NCBI RefSeq assembly: GCF_042767895.1
Contig: NC_091578.1
Span: 20,127,177 to 20,191,176, forward strand
DNA: 64,000 nt
DNA from: Penaeus vannamei
Lineage: Eukaryota; Arthropoda; Malacostraca; Decapoda; Penaeidae
Direction of reading: 5' to 3'
The notes below the pieces were generated by a model that had not been told where the DNA came from, did not search any database, and saw only the letters and a list, made by a program, of their open reading frames with translations. Position 1 is the stretch's first letter. The number at the start of each line of letters is the position of its first letter. Made by a program: the position numbers and the translations under genes. Positions 21,809 through 35,560 of the stretch are shown here, in pieces.

Positions 21809-23945
21809 ATGGCAATAGAAATGATAATAACATCATTATCATTGTCATTATAATTATTATTATTGTCATTATTATTTCTAAGATCATCATTATTGCTCTT
21901 ATAATTACATAAATAGTTATAAAGATAAAAATAGATATAATAATTAGCATAATAATTCTTATAACTGCAATAATGATGATGATAATAATGATAATCATGA
22001 TGATAATGACTATAATGACTGTCAAAATGATGACAGTAATGATAATAATGATGATAATAATTATCATTCAGTCCATTTATAATGAAATAAAGGCCAGAAG
22101 TAATAAAATCCCAGATGTCGAAAAAAACAGCAAAATCTAGGATATTAAAGCCTTATGAGAGAAACGTAAAAAAAAAACAACCTTTTCGCTTTTTAAGGTT
22201 AATTATGAGTATTTTAACATTAATTCAGGTAATTATAATGATTTCCATGATGATTCTGATGATAATTATGATGATAATGACAATGATAATGACAATAAAA
22301 ATGATAATAATGATAAAGTCATAATTATAATGATAATCTTGATAAATACTGCAATAATAGCAATAATTAACTCCATTCCAATAATTTCCTATCTACTAAT
22401 GGCAATAGAAATAATAATAACATTATCATTGACATTATAATTATTATTGTCATTATTATTTCTAAGATCATCATTATTGCTATTATCATTATATAAATAG
22501 TTATAATGATAGAAATAGCAAGAATAATTAGCATAATAATTATTATAACTGCAATAATGATGATACTAATAATGATATTCATGATGATAATGACTATATT
22601 GGTAATAATCATAAAAACTGTGACAGTAATGATAATGATGATAATAATTATCATTCAGTCCGTTTATAATGAAATAAAGGCCAGAAGTAATAAAATCCTA
22701 AAAGTCGAAAAAACGACAAAATCTAGCATATTACAGCGTTTTGAGAGAAACGTCGAAAAAAAAAACTTTTCGCTTTTTAATGGTAATTATGAGGATTTTA
22801 ACATTAATTCAGGTAATTATGATGATTTCCCTGATGATTCCTTTATTATTGACAATAATGATGATAATTATGATGACAATAACAATGATAATGACAATAA
22901 TAATGATAATAATGATAAAGTCATATTTACAATGATAATCTTGATAATTACTGCAATAATAGTAATAATTAACTCTATTCCAATAATTTCCATACTAATA
23001 ATGGCAATAGAAATAATAATATCATTATCATTGTCATTATAATTATTATTTCTAAGATGATTATTATTGCTATTATCATTATATAAATAGTTATAATGAT
23101 AAAAATAGCAATAATAATTGGCATAATAATTATTATAACTGCAATAATGATGATAATAATAATGATAATCATGATAATAACGACTATAATGATAAAAATC
23201 ATAAAAAGGATGACAGTAATGATAATGAGGATAATATTTATCATTCAGTCCATTCATAATGAAATAAAGGCCAGAAGTAATAAAGACCCAAAAGTCAAAA
23301 AACGGCAAAATCTAGGGTATTACAGCCTTTTGAGAGAAACGTCAAAAAAACTCTTTTCGCTTTTTAAAGGTAATTATGAGGATTTTAACATTAATTCAGG
23401 TAATCATGGTGATTTCCATGATGATTCCTTTATTATTGACAATATGATAACTATGATGATAATTATGATGATAATGGCAATAATAATGATAATAATGATA
23501 AAGTCATAATTATAATGATAATCTTGATAATTACTGCAATAATAGCAATAATTAACTTAATTAATTAATTAATTAAATAATTAATTTCCATACTAATAAT
23601 GGCAATAGAAATAATAATATCATTATCATTGTCATTATAATTATCATTATTGTCATTATTATTTCTAAGATCATCATCATTGCTATTACCATTATATATA
23701 AAGTTATAATGATAAATATAGCAATAATAATTAGCATAATAATTATCATAACTTAAATAATGATTATAATAATAATGATAATCATGATGATAATGACTAT
23801 AATGATAATGATCATAAAAACGATGACAGTAATGATAATCATGATGATAATGACTATAATGATAATGATCATAAAAACGATGACAGTAATGATAATAATG
23901 ATGATAATATTTATCATTCAGTCCATTTATAATTATATAAATGCC
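21809..23945 (-). repeat. Satellite array, - orientation
   Basis: Inverted monomers with GGCCAGAAGTAATA near 22092, 22680 and 23270. A short AT tract made of TTAA units lies at 23556-23582. The block ends at AATGCC just before AGAATATAGTTAATT in + orientation, which is also the left limit of the large duplicated segment. Confidence 0.85.
23777..23890. repeat. Exact 57-bp tandem duplication
   Basis: Two identical copies (23777-23833 and 23834-23890), each starting GATAATCATGATGATAATG and ending GATGACAGTAAT. The 57-bp size equals that of the + strand duplication at 34251-34364, in the corresponding part of the monomer. Confidence 0.95.
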
Positions 23946-24195
23946 AGAATATAGTTAATTATTGCTATTATTGCAGTAATTATCAAGATTATCATTATAA
24001 TTATGACTTTATCATTATTATCATTATTATTGTCATTATCATTGTCATTATCATCATAATTATCATCATTATTGTCAATAATAAAGGCATCATCATGATT
24101 ACCTGAATCAATGTTTAAATCCTCATAATTACCATTAAAAAGCGAAAAGTGTTTTTTTTTCGACGTTTCTCTCAAAAGGCTGTAAAGCGCTAGAT
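23946..24195 (+). repeat. Satellite, short + segment ending in a foldback
   Basis: A + piece from the post-dyad region to the core. At the core it meets its own reverse complement: GGCTGTAAAGCGCTAGA, a short AT spacer, then TCTAGCGTATTACAGC. The result is a head-to-head junction with arms of about 45 bp that also include CTCTCAAAA and TTTTGAGA. Confidence 0.85.
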
Positions 24196-27100
24196 TTTTT
24201 CATTTCTAGCGTATTACAGCATTTTGAGAAAAACGTCCAAAAAAAAAAAACTTTTCGCTTTTTAATGGTAATTATGAGGATTTTAACATTAATTCAGGTA
24301 ATTATGATGATTTCCATGATGATTCCTTTATTATTGACAATAATGATGATAATTATGATGATAATGACAATGATAATGACAATAATAATGATAATAATGA
24401 TAGTCATAACTATAATGATAATCTTGATAATTACTGCAATAATAGCAATAATTAACTATATTCCAATAATTTCCATAATAATAATGGCAATAGAAATAAT
24501 AACATCATTATCATTGTCATTATAATTATTATTATTGTCATTATTATTTCTTAGATCATCATTATTGCTATTATCATTATATAAATAGTTATAATGATAA
24601 AAATAGCAATAATAATTAGAATAATAATTATTATAACTGCAATAATGATGATAATAATAATGATAATCATTATGATCATGACTATAATGATAGTAATCAT
24701 AAAAATGATGACAATAATGATAATGACCATATTTTTTTTTCCTTCAGTCCATTTGTAATGAAATAAAGGTCAGAAGTAATAAAATCCCAAAAGTGGAAAA
24801 AACGGCAAAATTCTTTTGAGAGAAACGTCGAAAATGATAATCTTGATTATCACTGCAATAATAGCAATAATTTACTCTATTCCAATAATTTCCATACTAA
24901 TAATGGCAATAGAAATAATAATAACATCATTATCATTGTCATTATAATTATTATTATTGTCATTATTATTGCTATTATCATTATATAAATAGTTATAAAG
25001 ATAAAAATAACAATTATAATTAGCATACTAATTATTATAACTGCAATAATGATGATAATAATAAAGATAATCATGATGATAATGACTATAATGATAATAA
25101 TCATAAAAATGATGACAGTAATGATAATAATGATAATAATTATCATTCAGTCCATTTATAATGAAATAAAGGCCAGAAGTAATAAAATCCACAAAGTCGG
25201 TAAAACGGCTAAATCTAGTGTATTACAGCCTCTGGAGACAAACGTCGAAAAAAACCTTTCGCTTCGTAATGGTAATTATGAGGATTTTAACATTAATTCA
25301 GGTAATTATGATGATTTCCATGATGATTTTTTATTATTGACAATAATGATAATTATGATAATAATTACAATGATAATGACAATAATAATATTAATGATAA
25401 AGCCATAATTATAATGATAATCTTGATAATTACTGCAATAATAGCAATAATTAACTATTCCAATAATTTACATACCAATAATGGCAATAAAAATAATAAT
25501 ATCATTATCATTGTCATTACAATTATTAATACTGTCATTATTATTTCTAAGATCATCATTATTGCTATTATCATTATATAAATAGTTATAATGATAAAAA
25601 TAGCAATAATAATTAGCATAATAATTATTATAACTGCAATAATGATGATAATAATTCTGATAATCATGAGGATAATGACTATAATGACAATCATAAAAAT
25701 GATGACGGTAATGATAATAATGATGATAATGATTATCATTCAGTCCATTTATAATGAAATAAAAGCCAGAAGTAATAAAATCCCAAAAGTCGAAAAAACG
25801 GCAAAATCTCGTGTATTACAGCCTTTTGAAAGTAATTTCGAAAATAACTCTTTTCGCTTTTTAATGATAAATATGAGGATTTTAACATAAATTCAGGTAA
25901 TTATGATGAATTCCCTGATGATTCCTTTATTATTGACTATAATGATGATAATTATGAAGATAATGACAATGTTAATGACAATAACAATGCTAATAATGAT
26001 AGTCATAATTATAATGATAATCTTGATAATTACTGCAATAATAGCAATAATTAACTCTTCCAATAATTTCCATACTAATAATGGCTATAGAAATAATATC
26101 ATTATCATTGTCATTATAATTATTATTATTGTCATTACTATTTCTAAGATAATCATTATTGCTATTATCATTATTTAGTTATATTAGTTATAATGATAAA
26201 AATAGCAATAATAATTAGCATAATAATTATTATAACTGCAATAATGATGATGATAATAATGATAATCTTGATGATATTGACTATAATGATAATCATAAAA
26301 ATGATGACAGTAATGATAATAATTATCATTCAGTCCATTTATAATGAAATAAAGGCCAGAAGTAATAAAATCCCAAATGTCGAAAAAACGGTAAATCTAG
26401 CGTATTATAACCTGAGAGAAACGTCGAAAAAAAACTCTTTTCGCTTTTTAATGGTAATTATGAGGATTTTAACATTAATTCAGGAAATTTTGATGATTTC
26501 CATGATGATTCCTTAATTATTGACTATAATGATGATAATTATGATGATAATGACAATAATATGAATAATAATGATGGTCATAATTACAATGATAATCTTG
26601 ATAATTACTGCAATAATAGCAATAATTAACTCTATTCCAATAATTTCCATACTAATAATGGCAATAGAAATAATAATAACATCATTATCATTGTCATTAT
26701 AATTATCATTATTGTCATTATTATTTCTAAGATCATTATTGCTATTATCATTATATAAATAGTTATAATGATAAAAACAGCAATAATAATTATCATAACA
26801 TTTATTATAACGGCAATAATGTTAATAATAATAATGATAATCATGATGATAATGACTATGATGATAATCATGATGATAATGATAATGATAATAATCATAA
26901 AAATGATGATAATAATTATCATTAAGTCCATTTATGATTAAATAAAGGCCAGAAGTAATAAAATCCCAAAAGTCGAAAAATACGGCAAAATCTTGCGAAT
27001 TACAGCCTTTTGAGAGAAACGTCGAAAAAACCCTTTTCGCTTTTTAATGGTAATTATGAGGATTTTAACATTAATTTTGGTAATTTTGATGATTTCTATG

Positions 27101-29186
27101 ATAATTCCTTTATTATTGACAATAATGATAATTATTATGATAAAGACAATGATAATGACAATAATAAGGATAATAAGGATAAAGTCATAAGTATAATGAT
27201 AATCTTCATAATTACTGCAATAATAGCAATAATTAACTCTATTCCAATAATTTCCATACTAATAATGGCAATAGAAATAATAATGACATCATTATCAGTC
27301 ATTATAATTATTATCATTGTCATTATTATTTCTAAGATCATCATTATTGCTGTTATTTTTATGTAAATAGTTATAATGATAAAAATAGCAATGGTAATTA
27401 TTATAACTCCTATAATGATGATAATAATAATGATAATCATGATGATAATGACTATAATAATAATAATCATAAAAATGATGACAGTAATGATAATGATAAT
27501 AATTATCATTAAGTCCATTCATAATGAAATAAAGGCCAGAAGTAATAAAATCCCAAAAGTCGAAAAACAGCAAAATCTAGCGTATTACAGCCTTTTCGCT
27601 TTTTAATGGAAATAAGAGGGTTTTCACATTAATTCAGGTAATTACGAGGATTTCCATGACGATTTCTTTATTATTGACAATAATTATAATTATGATGGTA
27701 ATGACAATGATAATGACAATAATAATGATAATAATAAAAAAGTCATTATTATCATGATAATCTTGATAATTACTGCAGTAATAGTAATAATGAACTCTAT
27801 TCCAATAATTTCCATACTAATAATGGCAATAGAAATAGCATCATTATCATTGTCATTTTAATTATTGTAACTGCAATAATGATAATAATAATGATAATCA
27901 TGATGATAATGACTATAATGACAATAATCTTTAGAAATTATGACAGCAATGATAATAATGATAATAATTATCATTCAGTCCATTTATAATGATAATCTTG
28001 ATAATCACTGCAACAATAGCAATAATTTACTCTATTCTAATAATTGTCATACTAATAATGGCAATAGAAATAATAATATCATTATCATTGTCATTATAAT
28101 TATTATTGTCATTATTATTTCTAAGATCATCATTATTGCTATTATCATTATATAGATTGTTATAATGATAAAAAATAGCAATAAGAATGATCATAACTGC
28201 AATAATGATGATAATAATTATAACCATGATGATAACGACTATGATGATATTAATCATAAAAATGATGACAGTAATGACAATAATGATAATAATTATCATT
28301 CAGCCTATTCATAATGAAATAAAGGCCAGAAGTAATAAAATCCCAAAAGTCGAAAAAACGGCTAAATCTAGCCTTTTGAGAGAAACGTTGAGAAAAAATC
28401 TTTTCGCTTTTTAATGGTAATTATGAGGATTTTAACATTAATTCAGGTAATTATGAGGATTTTTACATTAATTTTGGTAATTATGATGATTTCCATGATG
28501 ATTCCTTTATTATTGACAATAATGATGATAATTATGATGATAATGACAATGATAATGATAACAATAATGATAATAATGAGTCATTATTGTAATGATAATC
28601 TTGATAATTACTTTAATAATAGCAATAATTAACTCTATTCCAATAATTTCCATACTAATAATGGCAATAGAAATAATAATAACATAATTATCATTGTCAT
28701 TATAATTATTGTTATTGTCATTATTATTTCTAAGATCATTATTGCTATTATCATTATATAAATAGTTATAATGATATAAATAGTAATAATAATTAGCATA
28801 ATAATTATTATAACTGCAATAATGATGATAATAATAATGATAATCATGATGATAATGACTATAATGACAATAGTCATAAAAATAATGACAGTAATGATAA
28901 TAATGATGATAATAATTATCAGTCAGTCCATTTATAATGAAATAAAGGCCAGAAGTAATAAAATCCCAGAAGTCGAAAAAAAACGGCAAAATCTAGCGTA
29001 TTTGAGAGAAACGTGGAAAAAAACCTTTTCGCTTTTTAATGGTAATTATAAGGATTTTAGCATTAATTCAGGTAATTATGATGATTTCCTTGATGATTGC
29101 TTTATTATTGACAATATGATAATTATGTTGATAATGACAATGATAATGACAATAATAATGATAATGATGATAAAGTCATAGTTATG
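24196..29186 (-). repeat. Satellite array, - orientation, ending at the LINE fragment
   Basis: About nine inverted monomers, with GGCCAGAAGTAATA or near variants at about 24770, 25166, 25768, 26355, 26946, 27535, 28324 and 28948. Monomers at 27.85-28.05 kb are shortened and missing a core. The ATGATG at the right end is shared with the LINE sequence, so the join has about 5 bp of microhomology. Confidence 0.88.
28416..28475. repeat. Imperfect 30-bp tandem duplication
   Basis: GGTAATTATGAGGATTTT plus ACATTAATTC/T occurs twice with few changes; single-copy monomers lack the repeat. The same duplication is at 49352-49411 in the other large copy. Confidence 0.85.
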
Positions 29187-30711
29187 ATGATCCGGCGCAA
29201 GGACCTATTACAAAAGGCGTCAAGACAGGACTCCAATGTACTGGATAATGTCCAGGTTTCACTACCGTAGACCAAAACTGGCATTACCAGGGCCCTGAAA
29301 ACCCGTAGCTTGGTCCTTCTGCACAGGTACCGGCATCTCCAAATACTCATGTCGAGAGAGTTCATGACCCCTTGCTTCCAGGCCAATCCGTCTACTGAAT
29401 TCCTGGTCTGACAGCCCAGAGTTATGAACTGCACTACCAAGGTATGTAAAGCTCTCTGTGACCTCAATGTCCTCGCCGCAAGCACGTACCGACTGAACAG
29501 GTTCTCCTTGTAAGTCCCCAAAGTCCTGGATCTTGGTCTTGGTCCAGGAGATCTCTAGACCCAAGGGCTTCGCTTTATTACTAAATGCATCGAGGGCCAC
29601 CACTAAGGTTTCCAAAGACTCAGATAGAATTGCAACATCATCGGCAAAATCAAGGTCTGTAACTTTAATATTACCCAGTGTTGCTCCACAATGACTTTGA
29701 ACAATAGCTCTGCCTAGTATCCAGTCCATGCAAGTGTTGAAAAGGCATGGTGCAAGAACACAGCCTTGCCTCACTCCTGAACTGACAGGAAAGAAGCTCG
29801 ACAGGCCTCCACCACACTTTACAGAAGTTTCAGTACCAGTATATAGGTTTGCTATTAGTTCAATAATCCTTGTTGGAATTCCTTTCAGGATCTCCCAGAG
29901 TGATTCCCGATGTACTGTATCGAACGCCTTCTTGAGGTTGATGTAGGCTGCAAGTAACCCACGTCCGAACTCACGACGGCGCTCTACAATGACTCGAAGC
30001 GCAAGGATACGGTCTATTGTTGACTTACCAGGAGTGAATCCGGATTGCTCTGACCTCTGATGCTTTAGTAAATGGTCTCTGATACGCCTCAGAAGGATGC
30101 GGGCAAGAACCTTGCCTGGTACACTGAGCAGTGTGATGCCGCGGTGATTGGTGCAGTCCCATCGGTCCCCCTTCCCCTTCCAGAGAGGGATGACCACACC
30201 CCTCAACAGGTCAGAGGGAACGGTACCGGACTGCCAAATGGCAGCCAGGACAGCATGCAATCCCCACGCCATAGGTTCACCACCAGCCTTTAACAGTTCA
30301 GCTGGGATGCCGCAAATACCCGCTGCTTTACCACTCTTCAGCTTAGAAATCGCCTCCCTGACCTCAGCTAGGGAGGGAGGGTCCTCGCTAATGGGTGGGT
30401 CCGGCAGCGGAATCACGGCACTACCCACATCCAAGTTAACTGTTGGAGGGTCGACCTGATACAACTGCTCAAAGTATTCAGCCCAACGCTCCCTCACCGC
30501 AACAGGATCTGAGACAATCTGGCCACCCACTAAGCGAACTGCAGTCACCTGTGAAGAGGGCTTGGGGTTCAGTTTTCTCAGGGCTTTGTATGCAGGACGA
30601 AGGACATTTACTAAGAAATGGCCTTCAACCTCCTCAGCAAGATTCCTAATAAACTGTTCCTTGTCCCTTCTTAACAGAGACCGAGTTCTGCGCACCTGAG
30701 AACGATGCAAA
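29187..30711 (-). mobile_element. RTE-like LINE internal fragment, - strand, at an orientation switch
   Basis: Covers the linker through most of RT and part of the C-terminal region. In element direction it starts at TTTGCATCGTTCTCAGG and stops at GCGCCGGATCAT. Both the 5' end and the GATGATG tail are absent. The left satellite flank is - and the right flank is +. As with 1271-1873, a tail-less - strand fragment separates inverted from direct satellite, suggesting these pieces were caught at rearrangement breakpoints. Confidence 0.88.
29262..30710 (-). pseudogene. LINE reverse transcriptase with motif A Asp replaced by Asn
   Basis: A 482-codon open frame. Residues 1-60 are linker (MHRSQVRRTRSLLRRDKEQF), 128-137 GKAAGICGIP-like, and 222-232 QSGFTPGKSTI. 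Motif A reads AYINLKKAFDTV with Asn258 where the catalytic Asp belongs; motif B is SGVRQGCVLAPCLF; motif C is FADD at 355-358. Three residues are missing after LWEIL. After RIGLEA an indel shifts the frame; the proper C-terminal reading (MNSLDMSIWRCRYLCRRTKL) continues in another frame at about 29187-29390. The Asn change alone should abolish polymerase activity. Confidence 0.85.
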
Positions 30712-33700
30712 CATCATGATTACCTAAATTAATGTTAAAATCCTTATAATTAACATTAAAAAGCGAAAAGGTTTTTTTTCGACGTTTCTCTCAAAATGCT
30801 GTAATACGCTAGATTTTGCCGTTTTTTCGACTTTTGGGATTTTATTACTTCGGGCCTTTATTTCATTCTAAATTGACTGAATGATAATTATTATCATCAT
30901 TATCATTACTGTCATCATTTTTATGATTATTATCATTATAGTCATTATTATTATGATTATCATTATTATTATCATCATCATTATTGCAGTTATAATAATT
31001 GCTATGTTAATTATTTTTGCCATTTTTATCATTATAAATATTTATATAATGATAATAGCAATAATGATGATCTTAGAAATAATAATATCAATAATAATAA
31101 TTATAATGACAATGATAATGATATTACTATTTCTATTACCAATATTAGTATGGAAATTATTGGAATAGAGTTAATTATATCTATTATTGCAGTAATTATC
31201 AAGATTATCATTATAATTATGACTTTATCATTATTATCATTATTAAAATCATTATCATTGTCATTATCATCATAATTATCATCATAATTGTCAATAATAA
31301 AGGAATCCTCAGGAAAATCATCATAATTACCTGAATTAATGCTAAAATCCTCATAATTACCATTAGAAAGCGAAAAGGCTTTTTTCGACGTTTCTCTCAA
31401 AAGGCTCGATTTTCCCGTTTTTTCGACGTTTGGAATATTATTATTTCTGGCCATTATTTCATTATGAAAGGACTGAATGATAATTATCATCACAATGATA
31501 ATGATGCTATTATTATTTCTATTGCCATTATCAGCATGGAAATTATTGGAATAGAGTTAATTATTGCTATTACTGCAGTAATTATCAAGATTATCATTAT
31601 ATTTATGACTTTATCATTATTATCATTATTATTGTCATTATCATTGTCATTATCATCATAATTATCATCCTTATTGTCAATAATAAAGGAATCATCAAAG
31701 AAATCATCATAGTTACCTGAATTAATGTTAAAATCCTCATAATTACCATTAAAAAGCGAAATGGGTTTTTTTCGACATTTCTCACAAAAGGCTGTAATAC
31801 GCTAGATTTTGCCGTTTTTTCGACTTTTGGGATCTTATTTCTTCTGGACTTTATTTCATTTTAAATGGACTGAAAGATAATTATTATCATTATTATCATT
31901 ACTGTCATCATTTTTATGATTATTATCATTATAGTCATTATCATCATGATTATCATTATAGTCATTATCATCATGATTATCATTATTATTATCATCATTA
32001 TTGCAGTTATAATAATTATCATGCTAATTATTATTGCTATTTTTATCATTATAACTATTTATATAATGATGATAGCAATAAAGATGATCTTAGAAATAAT
32101 AATGACAATAATAATAATTATAATGACAATGATAATGATGTTATTATTTCTATTGCCATTATTAGTATGGGAATTATTGGAATAGCGTTAATTATTGCTA
32201 TTATTGCATTAATTATCCAGATTATCATTATAATTATGACTTTATCATTATCATTATTATTGTCATTATCTTTGTCATTATCATCATAATTATCATTATT
32301 GTCAATAATAAAGGAAACATCATGGAAATCATTATAATTGCCTGAATAAATGTGAAAATCATCATAATTACCATTAAAAGCGAAAAGGTTTATTTTCCAA
32401 CGTTTCTCTCAAAAGGCTGTAATACGCTAGATTTTGCCGTTTTTTCGACTTTTGGGATTTTATTACTTCCGGCCTTTATTTCATTATAAATTGACTGAAT
32501 GATAATTAGTATCATCATTATTATCATTACTGTGATCATTTTTATGATTATTATCATTATAGTCATTATCATCATGATTATCATTATTATTATCATTATT
32601 GCAGTTATAATAATTATTATGCTAATTATTATTGCTATTTTTATCATTATAACTATTTATATAATGATAATAGGAAAAATTATAATCTTAAAAATAATGA
32701 TGATCTTTAAAAAAATAATGGCAATAATAATGATTATAATCACAATGATAATGATGTTATTATTTCTATTGCCATTATTAGTATGGAAATTATTGGAATA
32801 GTGTTAATTATTGCTATTATTGCAGTAATCATCAAGATTATCATAATTATGACTTTATCCTTATTATCATCATAATTATCATTAATATTGTCAATAATTA
32901 AGGAATCATAAGGGAAATCATCATAATTACCTGAATGAATGTTAAAATCCTCTTAATTAACATTAAAAAGCGAAAAGGTTTTTTTCGACGGTTCTCTCAA
33001 AAGGCTAGATTTTGCCGTTTTTTTCGACTTTTGGGATTTTATAACTTCTGGCCTTTATTTCATTATAAATGGACTGAATGATTATTATCATCATTATTAT
33101 CATTACTGTCATCATATATATGATTATTGTCATTATAGTCATTATCATCATGATTACTATTATTATTATCATCATTATTGCACTTATAATAATTATCATG
33201 CTAATTATTATTGCTATTTTTATGATTATAACTATTTATATAATGATAATAGCAATAATGATGATCTTAGAAATAATAGTGACAATAATAATAATTATAA
33301 TGACAATGATAATGATGTTATTATTTATATTGCCATTATTAGTATGAAAATTATTGGAATAGAGTTAATTATTGCTAATAGTGCAGTAATTATCAAGATT
33401 AGCATTATAATTATGACTATCATTATTATAATTATTATTGTCATTATCATTGTCATTATAATCATAATTATCATCATTATTGTCAATAATAAAGGAATCA
33501 TCAGGGAAATCATCATAATTACCTGAATTAATGTTAAAATTTTCATAATTACTATTAAAATGCGAAAAGGGTTTTTTCGACGTTTCTCTCAAAAGGCTGT
33601 TATGCACCAGATTTTTCCGTTTTTTCAACATTTGGGATTTTATTACTCCTGGCCTTTATTTCATTATAAATGGACTGAATGATGATTATTATCATCATTA

Positions 33701-34250
33701 TTATCATGACTGTAATCATTTTTATAATTATTATCATTATAGTCATTATCATGATGATTATCATTATTATTATTACAGTTATAATAATTATTATGCTAAT
33801 TATTATTGCTATTTTTATCATTATAACTACTTATATAATGATAATAGTATTAATGATGATCTTAGAAATAATAATGACAATAATAATCATTATAATGACA
33901 ATGATAATGATATTATTATTTCTATTGCCATTATTAGTATGGAAATTATTGGAAGAGAGTTAATTATTGATATTATTGCAGTAATTCTCAAGATTACCAT
34001 TATAATTATGACTTTATCCTTATTGTCATTTTCATTGTCATTATCATTGTCATTATCATCATAATTATCATCATTATTGTCAATAATAATGGAATCATCA
34101 GGGAAATCATCATAATTATCTGAATTAATGTTAAAATCCTCATAATTACCTGAATTAATGTTAAAATCGAAAATCGAGAGATCGAAAAGTTTTTTTTTCG
34201 ACGTTTCTCTCAAAAAGGACTGAATGATAAATTTTATCATTATTATCATA

Positions 34251-34364
34251 ACTGTCTTCATTTTTATGATTATTATCATTATAGTCATTATCATCATTAT
34301 TATCATTACTGTCTTCATTTTTATGATTATTATCATTATAGTCATTATCATCATGATTATCATT
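34251..34364. repeat. 57-bp tandem duplication (+ strand version)
   Basis: Two copies beginning ACTGTCTTCATTTTTATG, with a period of 57 bp. The equivalent lies at 55167-55280 in the second large copy. The length equals 19 triplets and matches the duplication at 23777-23890. Confidence 0.88.
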
Positions 34365-35524
34365 ATTATCATCCTTATTGAAGTTACAATTAGTATGCTA
34401 ATTATTATTGCTATTTTATATCATTATAACTATTTATATAATGATAATAGCAATAATGATGATCTTAGAAATAATAATGACAATAATAATAATAATCATA
34501 ATGATAATGATAATGATGTTATTATTATTTCTATTGCCATTATCAGTATGGAAATTATTGGAATAGTTAATTATATATATGACTTTATCATTATTATCAT
34601 TATTATTGTCATTGTCATTGTCATTATCATCATAATTATCTTCATTATTGTCAATAATAAAGGAATCATCAGGTAAATCATTATAGTTGCCTGAATTAAT
34701 GTTAAAATCCTCATAATTACCATTAAAAAGCGAAAAATGTTTTTTTCGACGTTGCTCTCATAAGGCTGTAATACGCTAGATTTTGCCGTTTTTCGACTTT
34801 TTACAATTGTATAACTTTTTATATCAATATAAATGGACTGAATGATAATTATTATCATCATTATCATTACTGTCATCATATTTATGATTATTATCATTAT
34901 ATCCATTATCATCGTGATTATCATTATTATCCTCATTATTGCCGTTATAATAATTATTATGCTAATTATCATTGCTATTTTTATCATTATAACTATTTAT
35001 ATAATGATAATAGCAATAATGATGATCTTAGAAATACTAGTGACAATAATAATAATTATAATGACAATGATAATGATATTATTATTTCTATTGCCATTAT
35101 TGGTATGAAAATTATTGGAATAGTGTTGATTATTGCTATTATTGCAGTAATTATCAAGATTATCATTATAATTTTGACTATCATTATTATCATTATTATT
35201 GTCATTATTATTCTCATTATCATCACAATTATCATTATCCTCAATAATAAAGGCACCATTTGGGAAATGTAATACGCTAGATTTTCCGTTTTTTGGACTT
35301 CTGGGATTTTATTACTTCTGGCCTTTATTTCATTATAAGTGGACTGAATGATGATTATTATCATCATTATCATTACTGTCATGATTTTTATGATTATTAT
35401 CATTATAGTCATTATCATCATTATTATTATTATTATCATCATTATTGCAGTATTAATAATTATTATGCTAATTATCATTGCTATTTTTATCATTATAACT
35501 ATTTATATAATGATAATAGCAATA

Positions 35525-35560
35525 ATGATGATCTTAGAAATAATGATGATCTTAGAAATA
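35525..35560. repeat. Doubled 18-bp unit
   Basis: ATGATGATCTTAGAAATA twice in tandem; the same doubling is at 56441-56476. Confidence 0.95.
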
